Below are positions 1 to 7,033 of a stretch of DNA of 64,000 bases, piece by piece. Both the position numbers and the translations under genes were made by a program. Where the stretch lies: positions 1-64,000 of the forward strand of contig NZ_QMFY01000012.1 in assembly GCF_003286915.1 (NCBI RefSeq), in the 5' to 3' direction. Origin of the DNA: Pseudochryseolinea flava. GTDB taxonomy: Bacteria; Bacteroidota; Bacteroidia; Cytophagales; Cyclobacteriaceae. The notes beneath the pieces were generated by a model, which ran no database searches, was not told where the DNA came from, and saw nothing but the letters and a program-made list of their open reading frames with translations. The stretch's first letter is position 1; every line of letters starts with the position of its first letter.

Positions 1-58
1 GTTCCTGCTCGTTTAAGATCCCAATGATCTGTGCTTCTGTGAATCTTGTTTTTTTCAT
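1..58 (-). CDS. IS3-family transposase OrfA, N-terminal fragment
   Basis: Only the first 19 codons are in the window (MKKTRFTEAQIIGILNEQE). This opening is typical of the helix-turn-helix OrfA of IS3-family transposases, which binds the element ends and joins OrfB by frameshifting to form the active transposase. The ATG lies at 56-58 and the frame continues past position 1. Whether the full gene is intact cannot be seen. It borders the cassette-like region that follows. Confidence 0.8.
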   Translation of the reverse strand, partial: MKKTRFTEAQIIGILNEQE

Positions 59-121
59 AACGCTTTTTCAGATGGTTAAAGTTAAAAACTCTAATTTTAA
101 CCTGTTCTAAAAAACCAGCCA
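1..121 (-). mobile_element. End of an IS3-family insertion sequence (partial)
   Basis: The window opens inside an insertion sequence whose transposase reads leftwards out of the window. The DNA before the transposase start (59-121) is non-coding and ends near a TGGCTGG motif (minus strand, from about 121), which fits the TG-starting terminal inverted repeat of an IS3-family element. The other end lies outside the window, so neither the inverted repeat nor a target duplication can be confirmed, and the boundary at 121 is a guess. Confidence 0.5.
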
Positions 122-172
122 GGTACCCTACCACCAATAGAATCAGCAGATATCTCGTCATATTAAATTACC

Positions 173-279
173 GCCAATGTTATGTATAACCCGTGGCGCT
201 AAGCAAAAGTAAAAAAAAATGCTTGCCCGCCGAAGCGAAAGTGGGTCCTCCTTATCAGCGCCATGGATTATACATTTGT
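173..279. repeat. attC-like imperfect hairpin, site 1
   Basis: An imperfect inverted repeat joins about 174-204 with about 251-279. Both arms share a TATAA-CC-TGGCGCT core with small offsets, and the loop (about 205-250) holds further GC-rich complementarity. A long imperfect hairpin between cassette-like genes is the form of an integron attC site. The group II remnant on its right begins directly after CATTTGT, equivalent to the junction at 4430. The core triplet here is degenerate (ATTGGCG on the gene strand where GTTRRRY is expected), so attC identity is inferred. Confidence 0.45.
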
Positions 280-420
280 GTGCACGCCCTGCATGAGAGG
301 TCTTTGTGTCACGTGTGGCATAAGAGAAGTCAGCAGAGGTCGTAGTAGTTGCCCCGTACGTACAGTGGTGGTGCGAGAGGAGCCTCGCTGCTATTGAGTG
401 GCGGAACCGTCTAGTCGATT
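280..420 (+). mobile_element. Group II intron remnant A (5' and 3' ends, interior deleted)
   Basis: It starts GTGCACGCCC, a variant of the GTGCGCC intron start at 4430. It then keeps a stretch like the region preceding intron ORFs (AAGTCAGCAGAGGTC, near 330) and ends with the 3' half of domain V (CCGTACGTACAGTGG) and a domain VI hairpin whose 3' strand carries the likely branch-point A, up to CGATT. The reverse-transcriptase frame and the 5' half of domain V are gone, so it cannot splice or move alone. Orientation is opposite to the adjoining gene, as expected for group IIC-attC introns. Confidence 0.65.
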
Positions 421-428
421 GTGAGCTG

Positions 429-944
429 TTATTTTATCCAATGCTCTTCCAATTCCTCTGTCTTAGTTGAGTCATTTGGGTAAGTTATATGTTTGATTTG
501 ATATGCCCTTCCGTTATCGTCCTTTTGCTCAGTAAAATTTCCATTGGCTTCTCTTGAATAAAGCTCATATATAAATTCCATCGGTGATGAACCATGCGCG
601 TCCCCGTTAAATGTCTTAGAAACATAATCAACTTTGCTGTCATTTAGAAAATCGAAAAGCTCTAAGCTTTCATTATTTCTGAATGTTCCGAAGAAGTTTT
701 TTGATTTGGTCGCAACGTCATAGATTAGAAAATACGACACACTGCATCCTAATCCAACACAAGGGCCAAAGTTAATGACCGCAGGAATGACTTTGGCGAC
801 CTGCTCCGTCACTGTCAACCGTGACCGAACGGTGTTTGAAACACTACTCTGAACCTCCACAATGGCACATAGTTCCCATGTAATCATCCCGGCTCCGTTT
901 GTGCGTTCGTAAATTTGTTCAAAACACCGGAGATATGGAAACAC
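429..944 (-). CDS. Hypothetical cassette protein (171 aa)
   Basis: I do not recognise a family. The product is a soluble-looking, mixed alpha/beta protein with a short hydrophobic stretch (VIPAVINFGPCVGLGCSVSY) and an acidic C-terminal half. The long frame opens with GTG at 942-944; an internal ATG at 885-887 (MITWELC...) is a credible alternative, and the N-terminus may have been cut by rearrangement. Its stop lies 8 bases from the 3' end of intron remnant A, as for the genes at 1969 and 4698. That shared layout, rather than homology, supports it as a cassette gene. Confidence 0.55.
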   Translation of the reverse strand: MFPYLRCFEQIYERTNGAGMITWELCAIVEVQSSVSNTVRSRLTVTEQVAKVIPAVINFGPCVGLGCSVSYFLIYDVATKSKNFFGTFRNNESLELFDFLNDSKVDYVSKTFNGDAHGSSPMEFIYELYSREANGNFTEQKDDNGRAYQIKHITYPNDSTKTEELEEHWIK

Positions 945-1378
945 TTTCTCAACATCTATTCAAATTGTATGTCGGTGTTGACGTATAAAAAAAACAGTGG
1001 AGTGTCAGCATCTTCACAGAGGCTGCACATCATCGCACCTTCACGCAACCGCCTTCGCCCAACGCGCTGAAAAATTGCAGCGTTAACGACAAAGCATCCA
1101 AATGCGAAGCATGGCAGTTTTGATTTTTCTTCAAATGAAAGTTACAAAAAGATGAACCCCTTTCAACGGCATGTTGAATGGACGCTCCATATCGCCCAGG
1201 CGAATTACGCGCCACCCTTGACAGAGCGTTCATTTTTTCGAATACAGCATTTGTAGGAAAATGAAACTTAATATGAATCCTGAGAATAGAAACACTAAAT
1301 TCGTCTCAACGTTAGCAAAAGGGATTATTCATGGAACACATCGTTAGCTTCAGTTTTTACCCTTCTTTTGAATCACGC
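945..1378. other. Spacer with no confident gene; two GTTAGC core-like sites
   Basis: A 67-codon minus-strand frame (1030-1233) is present but has no recognisable motif and no clear start signal, so I leave it unannotated. Near the right end, GTTAGC occurs twice (1311-1316 and 1343-1348), each preceded by C. These resemble the attC-like core at 2661 and may be debris of another recombination site. Nothing else is identifiable. Confidence 0.4.
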
Positions 1379-1407
1379 GTTCCATACCTTGCCCATGCTG
1401 GGCGCAC
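1379..1407 (-). mobile_element. Inverted 5' end of a group II intron
   Basis: Read on the minus strand from 1407, the sequence starts GTGCGCCCAGCATGGGCAAG and matches the first bases of the intron starting at 4430 with one indel and one mismatch. The following plus-strand bases 1408-1423 are the exact reverse complement of 4414-4429, the flank before that intron. An intron start with its 5' flank therefore sits head-to-head with intron remnant B. Beyond about 1379 similarity to the 4430 copy stops. Confidence 0.65.
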
Positions 1408-1410
1408 ACA

Positions 1411-1911
1411 ATGCATATAAATCCCGTATATGAGAAGGGCGTGAAAGGCAAGTACCAGATTGTGATTTCGGAAAAGAAATGGAAGACGTTAAAGCAAGGG
1501 CTTAAACTGATCACAAAGAAAACTAGTGCCCATACATTCATTGAGCGCATTGCTAAGCTAAAAGAACTCTATCGAGGATGGATTAATTATTTCCGCATGG
1601 CAAATATGCAAACTAAACTCAAAGAGCTTGATGGCTGGCTGCGCAACAGATTGAGGTATTGTATCTGGGAAGACTGGAAGAAACCTGAACGAAGAAGAAA
1701 GAATCTGATTCGGTTGGGCATACGTGCAGGTCAAGCTTATGCATGGAGCAGAACAAGAATGGGCGGTTGGGCAGTGGCTCAAAGCCCGATACTTGGAACG
1801 ACGATCACGGTAGAGCGACTAGCAAAACGCGGTTACGAATCTTTGCTTTCGTATTACGAAAAAGTATCTCCACAACTTAATGAACCGTCCCGAGTACTCG
1901 GGATGGTGTGA
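1411..1911 (+). pseudogene. Group II intron reverse transcriptase/maturase, C-terminal fragment
   Basis: This frame is the C-terminal third of a bacterial group II intron-encoded protein: the maturase (X, GIIM) domain with YRGWINYFRMANMQTKLKEL, the WLRNRLRYCIW motif, and the arginine-rich stretch ending GYESLLSYY. The catalytic palm and fingers with the YADD motif are missing. The ATG at 1411 is accidental: codons 1-4 derive from the attC-like flank (1408-1423) and intron coding sequence begins near 1424. A full protein would be about 400-550 residues. It cannot act as a reverse transcriptase; residual maturase function is unlikely. Confidence 0.85.
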
Positions 1912-1956
1912 GAGGCGAACCTCGCTGCTATTTAGTGGCGGGCCGTCTACTCGATT
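1424..1956 (+). mobile_element. Group II intron remnant B (3' part)
   Basis: This covers the maturase C-terminus, domain V and domain VI. The domain VI hairpin (GAGAGGC paired with GTCTACTC, branch-point A bulged) agrees with remnants A and C. Domain V is replaced by a short perfect hairpin around CCCGAGTACTCGGG (about 1889-1902), so the usual 34-nt domain V with its tetraloop is lost. The 5' half of the intron is missing on this strand and an inverted 5' end lies just to the left. It is a dead, rearranged copy. Confidence 0.7.
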
Positions 1957-1968
1957 AGCGGCTGGCAC

Positions 1969-2649
1969 TTATCCGCCAGCGTCCATTGGTTTCTCAAGTT
2001 TCCTCAAATTCCAATTTTTACTTATCCATTGTCCTTCGTCCCATTTCTTTGTCCAATGGCTTTTGAATTGCGAATTTATTTTGGAAGAGTCTGGTATGTA
2101 TGTTAATACGTCCGTAGTTGTAAAATAGAACTCAACAAATTGTCCCAAGTGACTATAGTGAGCAATGTTAATAAGCTCGTATTTATTCTTTAGCGCGTTT
2201 AAGTCTACCATGATTTTAAATGGGTCTTTTTTGCTTAAAGAGTCCGCGGATAAAACTTTAAATGGCTTGTTATCCCAATTCTTGCGCAACCATACTTTGT
2301 TGCCGGCTTTAATCAGTCCTAATTTGGAAATCGATGTGTCGTAGGCTAAGTTGATACCGAAGTCCTTGATAAATTGTTCCGGTCTGTCGACCCTTAAGTG
2401 TATTGTGTCACCTGCGTGAGATATACGAAGATTGTACCATGCGGAGTCGATTGAGTCATTTTGCCAGAACCCGTTTTGTCCCCTATAGATAAAATGTAGG
2501 TGTTGGAGCGTCTCTAACTTTTCAGAGTCAATTTCAGTAATAAATTCGTTAGCTCTTTGGCTGATGTCAATTGTGTCTGTTTTCTGTCCTTCACAAGAGT
2601 AAAAAAGTAGTCCAATTGTCAGAATTGCTATTTGTTTAATTCTTATCAT
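1969..2649 (-). CDS. Hypothetical lipoprotein (226 aa)
   Basis: The N-terminus (MIRIKQIAILTIGLLFYSCEG) is a lipoprotein signal with the lipobox cysteine at about residue 19, so the protein is probably exported and anchored in a membrane. The rest is polar and contains many aromatic residues (WYNLRISHAGDTIHL; HWTKKWDEGQWISKNW). No catalytic motif or known family is evident. The stop is about 12 bases from the 3' end of intron remnant B, and an attC-like half site (2661-2720) lies just upstream of its ATG, so it occupies one cassette-like unit. Confidence 0.7.
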   Translation of the reverse strand: MIRIKQIAILTIGLLFYSCEGQKTDTIDISQRANEFITEIDSEKLETLQHLHFIYRGQNGFWQNDSIDSAWYNLRISHAGDTIHLRVDRPEQFIKDFGINLAYDTSISKLGLIKAGNKVWLRKNWDNKPFKVLSADSLSKKDPFKIMVDLNALKNKYELINIAHYSHLGQFVEFYFTTTDVLTYIPDSSKINSQFKSHWTKKWDEGQWISKNWNLRKLEKPMDAGG

Positions 2650-2660
2650 AAGTGCTTGCC

Positions 2661-2720
2661 GCTAACGTTCGCATATAAAGCGTGCCGGCAGTCCAATTTA
2701 ATAATTAATCATCAAACTCT
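2661..2720. repeat. attC-like half site 2 (direct repeat of 4345-4405)
   Basis: About 60 bases match 4345-4405 at roughly 90 percent by eye, including AACGTTCG-ATATAAAGCG and the AT-rich loop ending ATCAAACTCT. At 4344-4429 this arm is followed by its inverted partner; here the partner is missing and the sequence changes to GGGCTTTGTTAAGCG before the stop of the next gene. On the gene strand the core reads GTTAGCG, close to but not exactly GTTRRRY. I read it as a truncated recombination site. Confidence 0.55.
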
Positions 2721-2738
2721 GGGCTTTGTTAAGCGTAG

Positions 2739-4313
2739 TTATTGTGATAGGTCATTGGCAACAGAAACCAACAATCTTGCTCGTTCGTTCAAGAATTGAT
2801 CAAAGTTCATATCTAGCGAGCTCGAAGGACAGATTGCGCTTGAAAGTATATTGTCAACTGATTGAGAAGGAAGCAAGGACTTATATACATTAGGATCCTT
2901 GTCCTTAATCTTCTGATTGTCGGCATTATTGAGGAAGCAAAAATTCACTAAGCAATTTATTTTCTTTTTATCGACACCTTGTCGCTCTAAATGCTTCTTA
3001 GGAAAAATGTGATGAAACTCATTTCTGTTAACTGATTTCAAAACATCGCCTAATCTAACATTTGCCCCTGAGATAAATGACCGAGGGCTTCTGTTGGCCA
3101 ACATCAAAACAAACGTCTTGGTGTTTACCGAGCCAACGTTAAATGGCGTATCCAAAAAGAACGATTCCTCTAATCTAACATCAAAATTGGAAAGCACGAC
3201 ATCCTCATTTTTTGCCAATTCCCGCATAGCAGCGATATCGAGCTTATGCTTGTCTTGTACGCCGGCATTGTATCTCCTCGAAAAATTGGACTTCCAAAAC
3301 CATCGAATTAATTCTTTCCTTTGCTTGTCTGTGTATGGTTGACCTGATTCTCGTGACGTTGCAAAAAATGCTGACAATGAGATAAGCATTGATGGATAGG
3401 GTAGCCATTCAAGCGAATGTACTTTCAATTGGTCTCTTAGAAATTCAATGGCACCCTTAATACCATTTCGAATTTGATTGAAATTTCCTCGAACCTCTTC
3501 GCCTGTCAAACTGATGATAATTGCAGGCGATGTTTCCCCTCTAATAATTCCGCTACTACATTTTAACTGTAAATCCTTGTCCTGGGCGAGATTGCCAAAA
3601 CCATATAACTTAAGTTCTTCAGCGAGTTCGGAAAACTCCTCTTGAAGATCGAAGTCTGCACTCCAACTCCATGCTGTCAAAAGTTGGTATGTATTTAAAG
3701 GCGTTCCAGCTCGGTTTATCCTTTCGAAAACAATAGCAATACTTTCTCTACTATCGGTTTCAAATTCTTGTACTGGCAAGGAATACTCTTGAAACATCTG
3801 CTGCACCTTCAATATTTGATCTCGCTTCGTTGGGTCCAATTTGTTCACTTCTTCATAAAATCTTCCGGCGTCAAAAACTACAGCCATGGGAAAATGCCTA
3901 TTGGATACTACATCTGCTTTAGCAAGAGAGACAAATTTACTGTCTTGGATACCGTCACTGGCCTCAAAATCGTAGTAAATATCAAGCCATTCATAGTTGT
4001 CGGAAGATGCCAATTCAGTCTGGAAGACACTAAAAAGCGAAGTCAATCTTTGTTGTCCGTCTAGCACATAGTAGACTGGATGTTCTTTGCGCGGTTCAGG
4101 TATTGTATAATTCCCTAAATCTTTTTCTGACTCCAATTTCGTATTTGTCTTCCACAAAAAAACCATTCCTACAGGAAACCCCTTATGGATGCTATCCAAT
4201 AGAAAGCTCACTTGTTGTGGCGTCCACACCCACTCTCTTTGAAATGCTGGAATTCGGATTTCACCGCTTATTATTCGGTCAACGAGTCGCCGTATTGTAA
4301 GTGTTTCAGCCAT
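2739..4313 (-). CDS. DUF262 / GmrSD-like protein with C-terminal HNH-type motif
   Basis: The N-terminal half is a DUF262 (ParB/Srx-like) domain: IPAFQREWVWTPQQVSFLLDS at about residues 21-41, a DGQQRLTSLF motif near 87-96 and FERINRAGTPLN near 196. This fold hydrolyses nucleotides in the GmrSD and BrxU type IV restriction enzymes. Near the C-terminus EFHHIFPKKHL (about 430-440) is the His-His nuclease-type motif of the DUF1524-like domain. At 524 residues the protein looks complete. Likely role: restriction of modified or foreign DNA, by family inference. It is the largest cargo gene, flanked by attC-like sequences at 2661-2720 and 4344-4429. Confidence 0.85.
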   Translation of the reverse strand: MAETLTIRRLVDRIISGEIRIPAFQREWVWTPQQVSFLLDSIHKGFPVGMVFLWKTNTKLESEKDLGNYTIPEPRKEHPVYYVLDGQQRLTSLFSVFQTELASSDNYEWLDIYYDFEASDGIQDSKFVSLAKADVVSNRHFPMAVVFDAGRFYEEVNKLDPTKRDQILKVQQMFQEYSLPVQEFETDSRESIAIVFERINRAGTPLNTYQLLTAWSWSADFDLQEEFSELAEELKLYGFGNLAQDKDLQLKCSSGIIRGETSPAIIISLTGEEVRGNFNQIRNGIKGAIEFLRDQLKVHSLEWLPYPSMLISLSAFFATSRESGQPYTDKQRKELIRWFWKSNFSRRYNAGVQDKHKLDIAAMRELAKNEDVVLSNFDVRLEESFFLDTPFNVGSVNTKTFVLMLANRSPRSFISGANVRLGDVLKSVNRNEFHHIFPKKHLERQGVDKKKINCLVNFCFLNNADNQKIKDKDPNVYKSLLPSQSVDNILSSAICPSSSLDMNFDQFLNERARLLVSVANDLSQ

Positions 4314-4343
4314 CTTTTTAAAGTTTTATTTATGAAGAATTAC

Positions 4344-4429
4344 GCTTAACGTTCGGATATAAAGCGTGCCGGCAGACCAAATTTAATAATCAATCATCAA
4401 ACTCTGTCGGCATGATTTATATGCATTGT
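4344..4429. repeat. attC-like imperfect hairpin, site 3 (most complete)
   Basis: The arms are about 4345-4375 (AACGTTCGGATATAAAGCG then GCCGGCAGA) and about 4403-4429 (CTGTCGGCATG then ATTTATATGCATTGT), joined by an AT-rich loop. On the gene strand the right-hand core is GTTAAGC (4344-4350), an exact match to the integron core GTTRRRY, and the opposite end reads ACAAT as in a degenerate RYYYAAC. Length and asymmetry fit an attC site. The intron at 4430 is inserted right at its edge after CATTGT. Confidence 0.55.
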
Positions 4430-4684
4430 GTGCGCCAGCATGCGCAAGGTATGGAAGATACTTTTAATATTCCAGAGGGTGAAAGTCTCTCATTGGCGAA
4501 TTGGTGAAGCCAGTTAGTAAGTCGCAAGGTGGTTTGCACTGAAGGAAGCGAAACTACAAATTCTGGTGCTGGCGAAGAGAAAAAGTATCTCCACAACTTA
4601 ATGAACCGCTGTATACGAGGCCCGTACGTACAGTAGTAAGAGGCGAACCTCGCTGCTATTTAGTGACGGGCCGTCTACGCGATT
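4430..4684 (+). mobile_element. Group II intron remnant C (255 nt, ORF deleted)
   Basis: Both ends are present: GTGCGCCAGCATGCGCAAGG at 4430 and domain VI ending CGCGATT at 4684. Between them are domain I pieces (GAGGGTGAAAGTCTCTC near 4477), then a junction into the last codons of the maturase frame (SPQLNEP), then domain V (about 4605-4636, stem CCGCTGTATACG with CGTACGTACAG). Nearly the whole reverse-transcriptase frame has been deleted. Domain V is closest to intact of the three copies, so splicing with a maturase supplied elsewhere is conceivable but untested. Confidence 0.75.
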
Positions 4685-4697
4685 GTGTGAAGGCGCT

Positions 4698-5123
4698 CTA
4701 CACCAAACTAATTCCAGTTCCCTTGTCAAACAAGTAGTAAAGATCTCCGTCACTTGTTTCCACTCGAACTCTTTCAAAGTTTAACGAGTCCACGAATTGC
4801 TTTAACTCCTTGTCCTTAATTTCATTTTTATTGTCAGGCGTTACTTTTATCGGAAAATTGTCCGCGTTGGGATTTTTGGTATGAATGTAAACGCAGTCCT
4901 CTCCGCTGTCGTTTTCGTCAATCATTATCCATAACTGAAAGGCGTGAGGGTAAGTCTGCAATTTTTGTTTCAACTGGTCAAATGTCTCCAAGATTTGTTC
5001 GAGATATCTTGTTCTTGTCTTCCAGTCTTTGTTTCCTTTGCCGTCCCAGTCTACATGGGTATGCCAAAGGTCAAACCAACTCTTTGGTCCACCGGAAAAA
5101 TCTAAATTCAATTCTTTGTTCAT
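4698..5123 (-). CDS. Hypothetical cassette protein (141 aa)
   Basis: A small acidic cytoplasmic-looking protein without signal peptide or membrane segment. The N-terminal part (LDFSGGPKSWFDLWHTHVDWDGKGN) has several Trp, His and Asp residues; the C-terminus (VRVETSDGDLYYLFDKGTGISLV) is predicted beta-rich. I do not recognise the family. It may be an immunity-type or other accessory protein, but nothing in the sequence proves this. The stop lies 13 bases beyond intron remnant C and an attC-like half core (5149-5156) lies upstream of its start. Confidence 0.6.
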   Translation of the reverse strand: MNKELNLDFSGGPKSWFDLWHTHVDWDGKGNKDWKTRTRYLEQILETFDQLKQKLQTYPHAFQLWIMIDENDSGEDCVYIHTKNPNADNFPIKVTPDNKNEIKDKELKQFVDSLNFERVRVETSDGDLYYLFDKGTGISLV

Positions 5124-5148
5124 GTTCTAAACTGTCCAAGAGCGCTTG

Positions 5149-5176
5149 CACACAACGTCCGAATATATGCAATTAC
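5149..5176. repeat. attC-like half site 4
   Basis: CACACAACGTCCGAATATATGC resembles the left arms at 2661 and 4345 (AACGTTCG-ATATAAAGC). On the gene strand the core is GTTGTGT, a degenerate GTTRRRY. No inverted partner is visible in the next 150 bases, so the site is truncated or its other half has diverged. It closes the cassette-like region on the right. Confidence 0.35.
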
Positions 5177-5283
5177 CTGATATTCCCTTATCGCAGTGTA
5201 TCGCGCTTTAGTGTCGAAAATCGCGTGTTTTAATTGATTTTCTTCATAATACGTTGATATTTTTTTCTGGTACATGCGGTCAA

Positions 5284-5389
5284 AGCTGCGAGTTACGAGA
5301 AATGCGCTTGTGAGAAAGCTACTGGTTAAGAGCTACGAGTTGCGAGAAATGCGCTTGTTAGAAAGCTGCACGCTACGAATTATGCGCTT
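5284..5389. repeat. Two and a half copies of an AGCTRCGAGTTRCGAG repeat
   Basis: Copy 1 (5284-5320) and copy 2 (5331-5366) are almost identical and both continue into AAATGCGCTTGT-AGAAAGCT; a third, shorter copy follows to about 5389 (GCTACGAATTATGCGCTTC). The same AGCTGCGAGTT-CGAG motif recurs near 55291-55320, 50 kb away, so this is a dispersed intergenic repeat. Confidence 0.7.
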
Positions 5390-5404
5390 CGGGGAATGCC
5401 CAAC

Positions 5405-5460
5405 ACCTAATACCTAATACCTAATACCTAATACCTAATACCTAATACCTAATACCTAAT
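5405..5460. repeat. Tandem array, 8 perfect units of ACCTAAT
   Basis: Eight perfect 7-base units run from 5405 to 5460, followed by degenerate units (ACCCAAT, TCCCAAC, ACCCAAT) to about 5488, reaching the end of the NADH dehydrogenase gene. Such arrays can change length by slippage. No function is evident. Confidence 0.9.
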
Positions 5461-5483
5461 ACCCAATTCCCAACACCCAATAC

Positions 5484-6860
5484 CTAAATCTCCACCTTCT
5501 CCGTCATCTTCTCTACCGGCGTATTTTCTTTCTTCTTGCCGATGATCAAACGAATGCCGGTGTCGTAGGTGAAGTAGCTCCACATCCAGTTGATCATCAC
5601 CATGAGGCGATTTCGAAAACCGATAAGTGATATCAGGTGCACGAACATCCAAATGAACCATGCTTTGAAACCTTGTGTTCGAAAAGTTTTTCCGAAGATG
5701 TTCAAGTCTGCCACGGCTTTGTTTCTTCCGATTGTTGCCATCGATCCTTGATCGCGATAGTGGAAGGGCTTGCGTTTTTCTTTCGCGAGTAGGCGTTGAA
5801 TATTTTTTCCAAGCCACGCGCCTTGTTGCATTGCCGGTTGCGCCATCATGGGTAAACCATCTTTGTGCAGCGTTGTTTTCATGGCGGCAATGTCGCCGAT
5901 AGCAAATACGTTTTCGTATCCGTGTACAACGCTGTAGTCATCGACGATAAGTCTGTTGCCGCCGGTGATGGATGATTCAGCCAGTCCGTCAATTACTTTT
6001 CCAGAAACGCCTGCAGCCCAAATGAGGGTACGCGTGCAGAGACTTTCGCCGGTGTCGAGTTCAACTTTAAATCCATCGTATGATTTTACGCGACAATTCA
6101 ACCATAATTTCACGCCGGCATCTTGAAGGAAAGTCTTCGCTTTTGAAGCCGCTTCATCGGACATTCCTTTCAACAATTGCGGGCCACTTTGAATAAGATG
6201 AATATCCATGTTGACAAAGTTCAATTCAGGATAGTCTTTAGGGAATACAAATTTTTTCAGTTCACTTAAAGCGCCAGCAATCTCGACACCGGTAGGGCCA
6301 CCACCGACAATGACAAAATCCATTAAGCTGTTCAAGTGTACTTCATCACGAATTTGAAGGGCTTTCTCGAAGTTGGTAAGGATCGTGTTGCGTAAGGCGA
6401 GTGCATCGTCGAGGTTTTTAATGGCGATAGCTTTCTTTTGAATTTCTTGATTGCCATAAAAATTTGTTGTGGCGCCGCTGGCAATCACGAGGTAGTCGTA
6501 ATGGACAAAGCCGATGGACGTTTCAACCATTTGAAGTTTCGTATCGACGGCGAGTGCATCGGCCATTCGGAAGAAAAAATTAGACTGCGATTCAAATATT
6601 TTGCGAAACGGATATACGATCGACGATGGTTCGATGCCGGCTGTAGCAACTTGATAAAGCAATGGTTGGAAGGTGTGATAGTTGAGCCTGTCGATCATGA
6701 CAACCTGAACCTTGGTATTGGCGAGCGATTTGGCGAGTTCAACGCCAGCAAATCCGCCGCCGATGATGACGACCCGAGGATCGTCACTTTTACCTAACAA
6801 TGCTTCCGCCTTTGGATGATTTTCTGCTTCTTGAAGCGGACATTCTGTTTGCTGATTCAT
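5484..6860 (-). CDS. ndh: Type II NADH dehydrogenase (NDH-2)
   Basis: A single-subunit membrane-associated flavoprotein that passes electrons from NADH to the quinone pool (menaquinone in this phylum) without pumping protons. The FAD-binding Rossmann motif VVIIGGGFAGVELAKSL is at about residues 29-46 and the NADH-binding motif FVIVGGGPTGVEIAGAL at about 183-199. The NDH-2 signature YHTFQPLLYQVATAG and a late FAIGDIA motif are present. The C-terminus has the amphipathic or hydrophobic segment AWFIWMFVHLISLIGF that anchors NDH-2 proteins. At 458 residues it is full length. It is divergent from the regulator gene at 7034. Confidence 0.93.
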   Translation of the reverse strand: MNQQTECPLQEAENHPKAEALLGKSDDPRVVIIGGGFAGVELAKSLANTKVQVVMIDRLNYHTFQPLLYQVATAGIEPSSIVYPFRKIFESQSNFFFRMADALAVDTKLQMVETSIGFVHYDYLVIASGATTNFYGNQEIQKKAIAIKNLDDALALRNTILTNFEKALQIRDEVHLNSLMDFVIVGGGPTGVEIAGALSELKKFVFPKDYPELNFVNMDIHLIQSGPQLLKGMSDEAASKAKTFLQDAGVKLWLNCRVKSYDGFKVELDTGESLCTRTLIWAAGVSGKVIDGLAESSITGGNRLIVDDYSVVHGYENVFAIGDIAAMKTTLHKDGLPMMAQPAMQQGAWLGKNIQRLLAKEKRKPFHYRDQGSMATIGRNKAVADLNIFGKTFRTQGFKAWFIWMFVHLISLIGFRNRLMVMINWMWSYFTYDTGIRLIIGKKKENTPVEKMTEKVEI

Positions 6861-7033
6861 GGTTGCCTATTTGTGACAAGCTTTAAATAATGACGTGCCA
6901 ACGGCGTGCAAAGCGCTAATTTTTGAATACTATAGATAGTTTTTTCTCTTCTGGGATTGAATAGCGGCAGAACCATTATTGCAACTGACAACAAATTCCG
7001 ATTTTCGCTATCTTGATTCCGTTTATCCAGCCC

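Larger units (their letters stand above)
5177..5483. other. Gene-free spacer with dispersed and tandem repeats
   Basis: No gene is supported here. The spacer holds a pair of about 36-base near-identical repeats (5284-5320 and 5331-5366), a third partial copy and an array of 7-base units leading into the stop of the NADH dehydrogenase gene. Confidence 0.6.

Noticed and set aside
1030-1233. 67-codon minus-strand frame between cassette-like genes
   Set aside because: No recognisable motif, weak start context and unusual amino-acid composition; kept only as spacer.
1411-1911. Calling this frame an active reverse transcriptase
   Set aside because: Only the maturase C-terminal part remains and its ATG comes from flanking DNA.
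5405-5460. CRISPR-like appearance of the ACCTAAT array
   Set aside because: Units are 7 bases with no spacers, so it is a simple tandem repeat; the same holds for 55419-55466.
7013-7033. Upstream start of the DUF6377 gene
   Set aside because: It is TTG and would put seven residues ahead of a clear signal peptide; ATG at 7034 is preferred.
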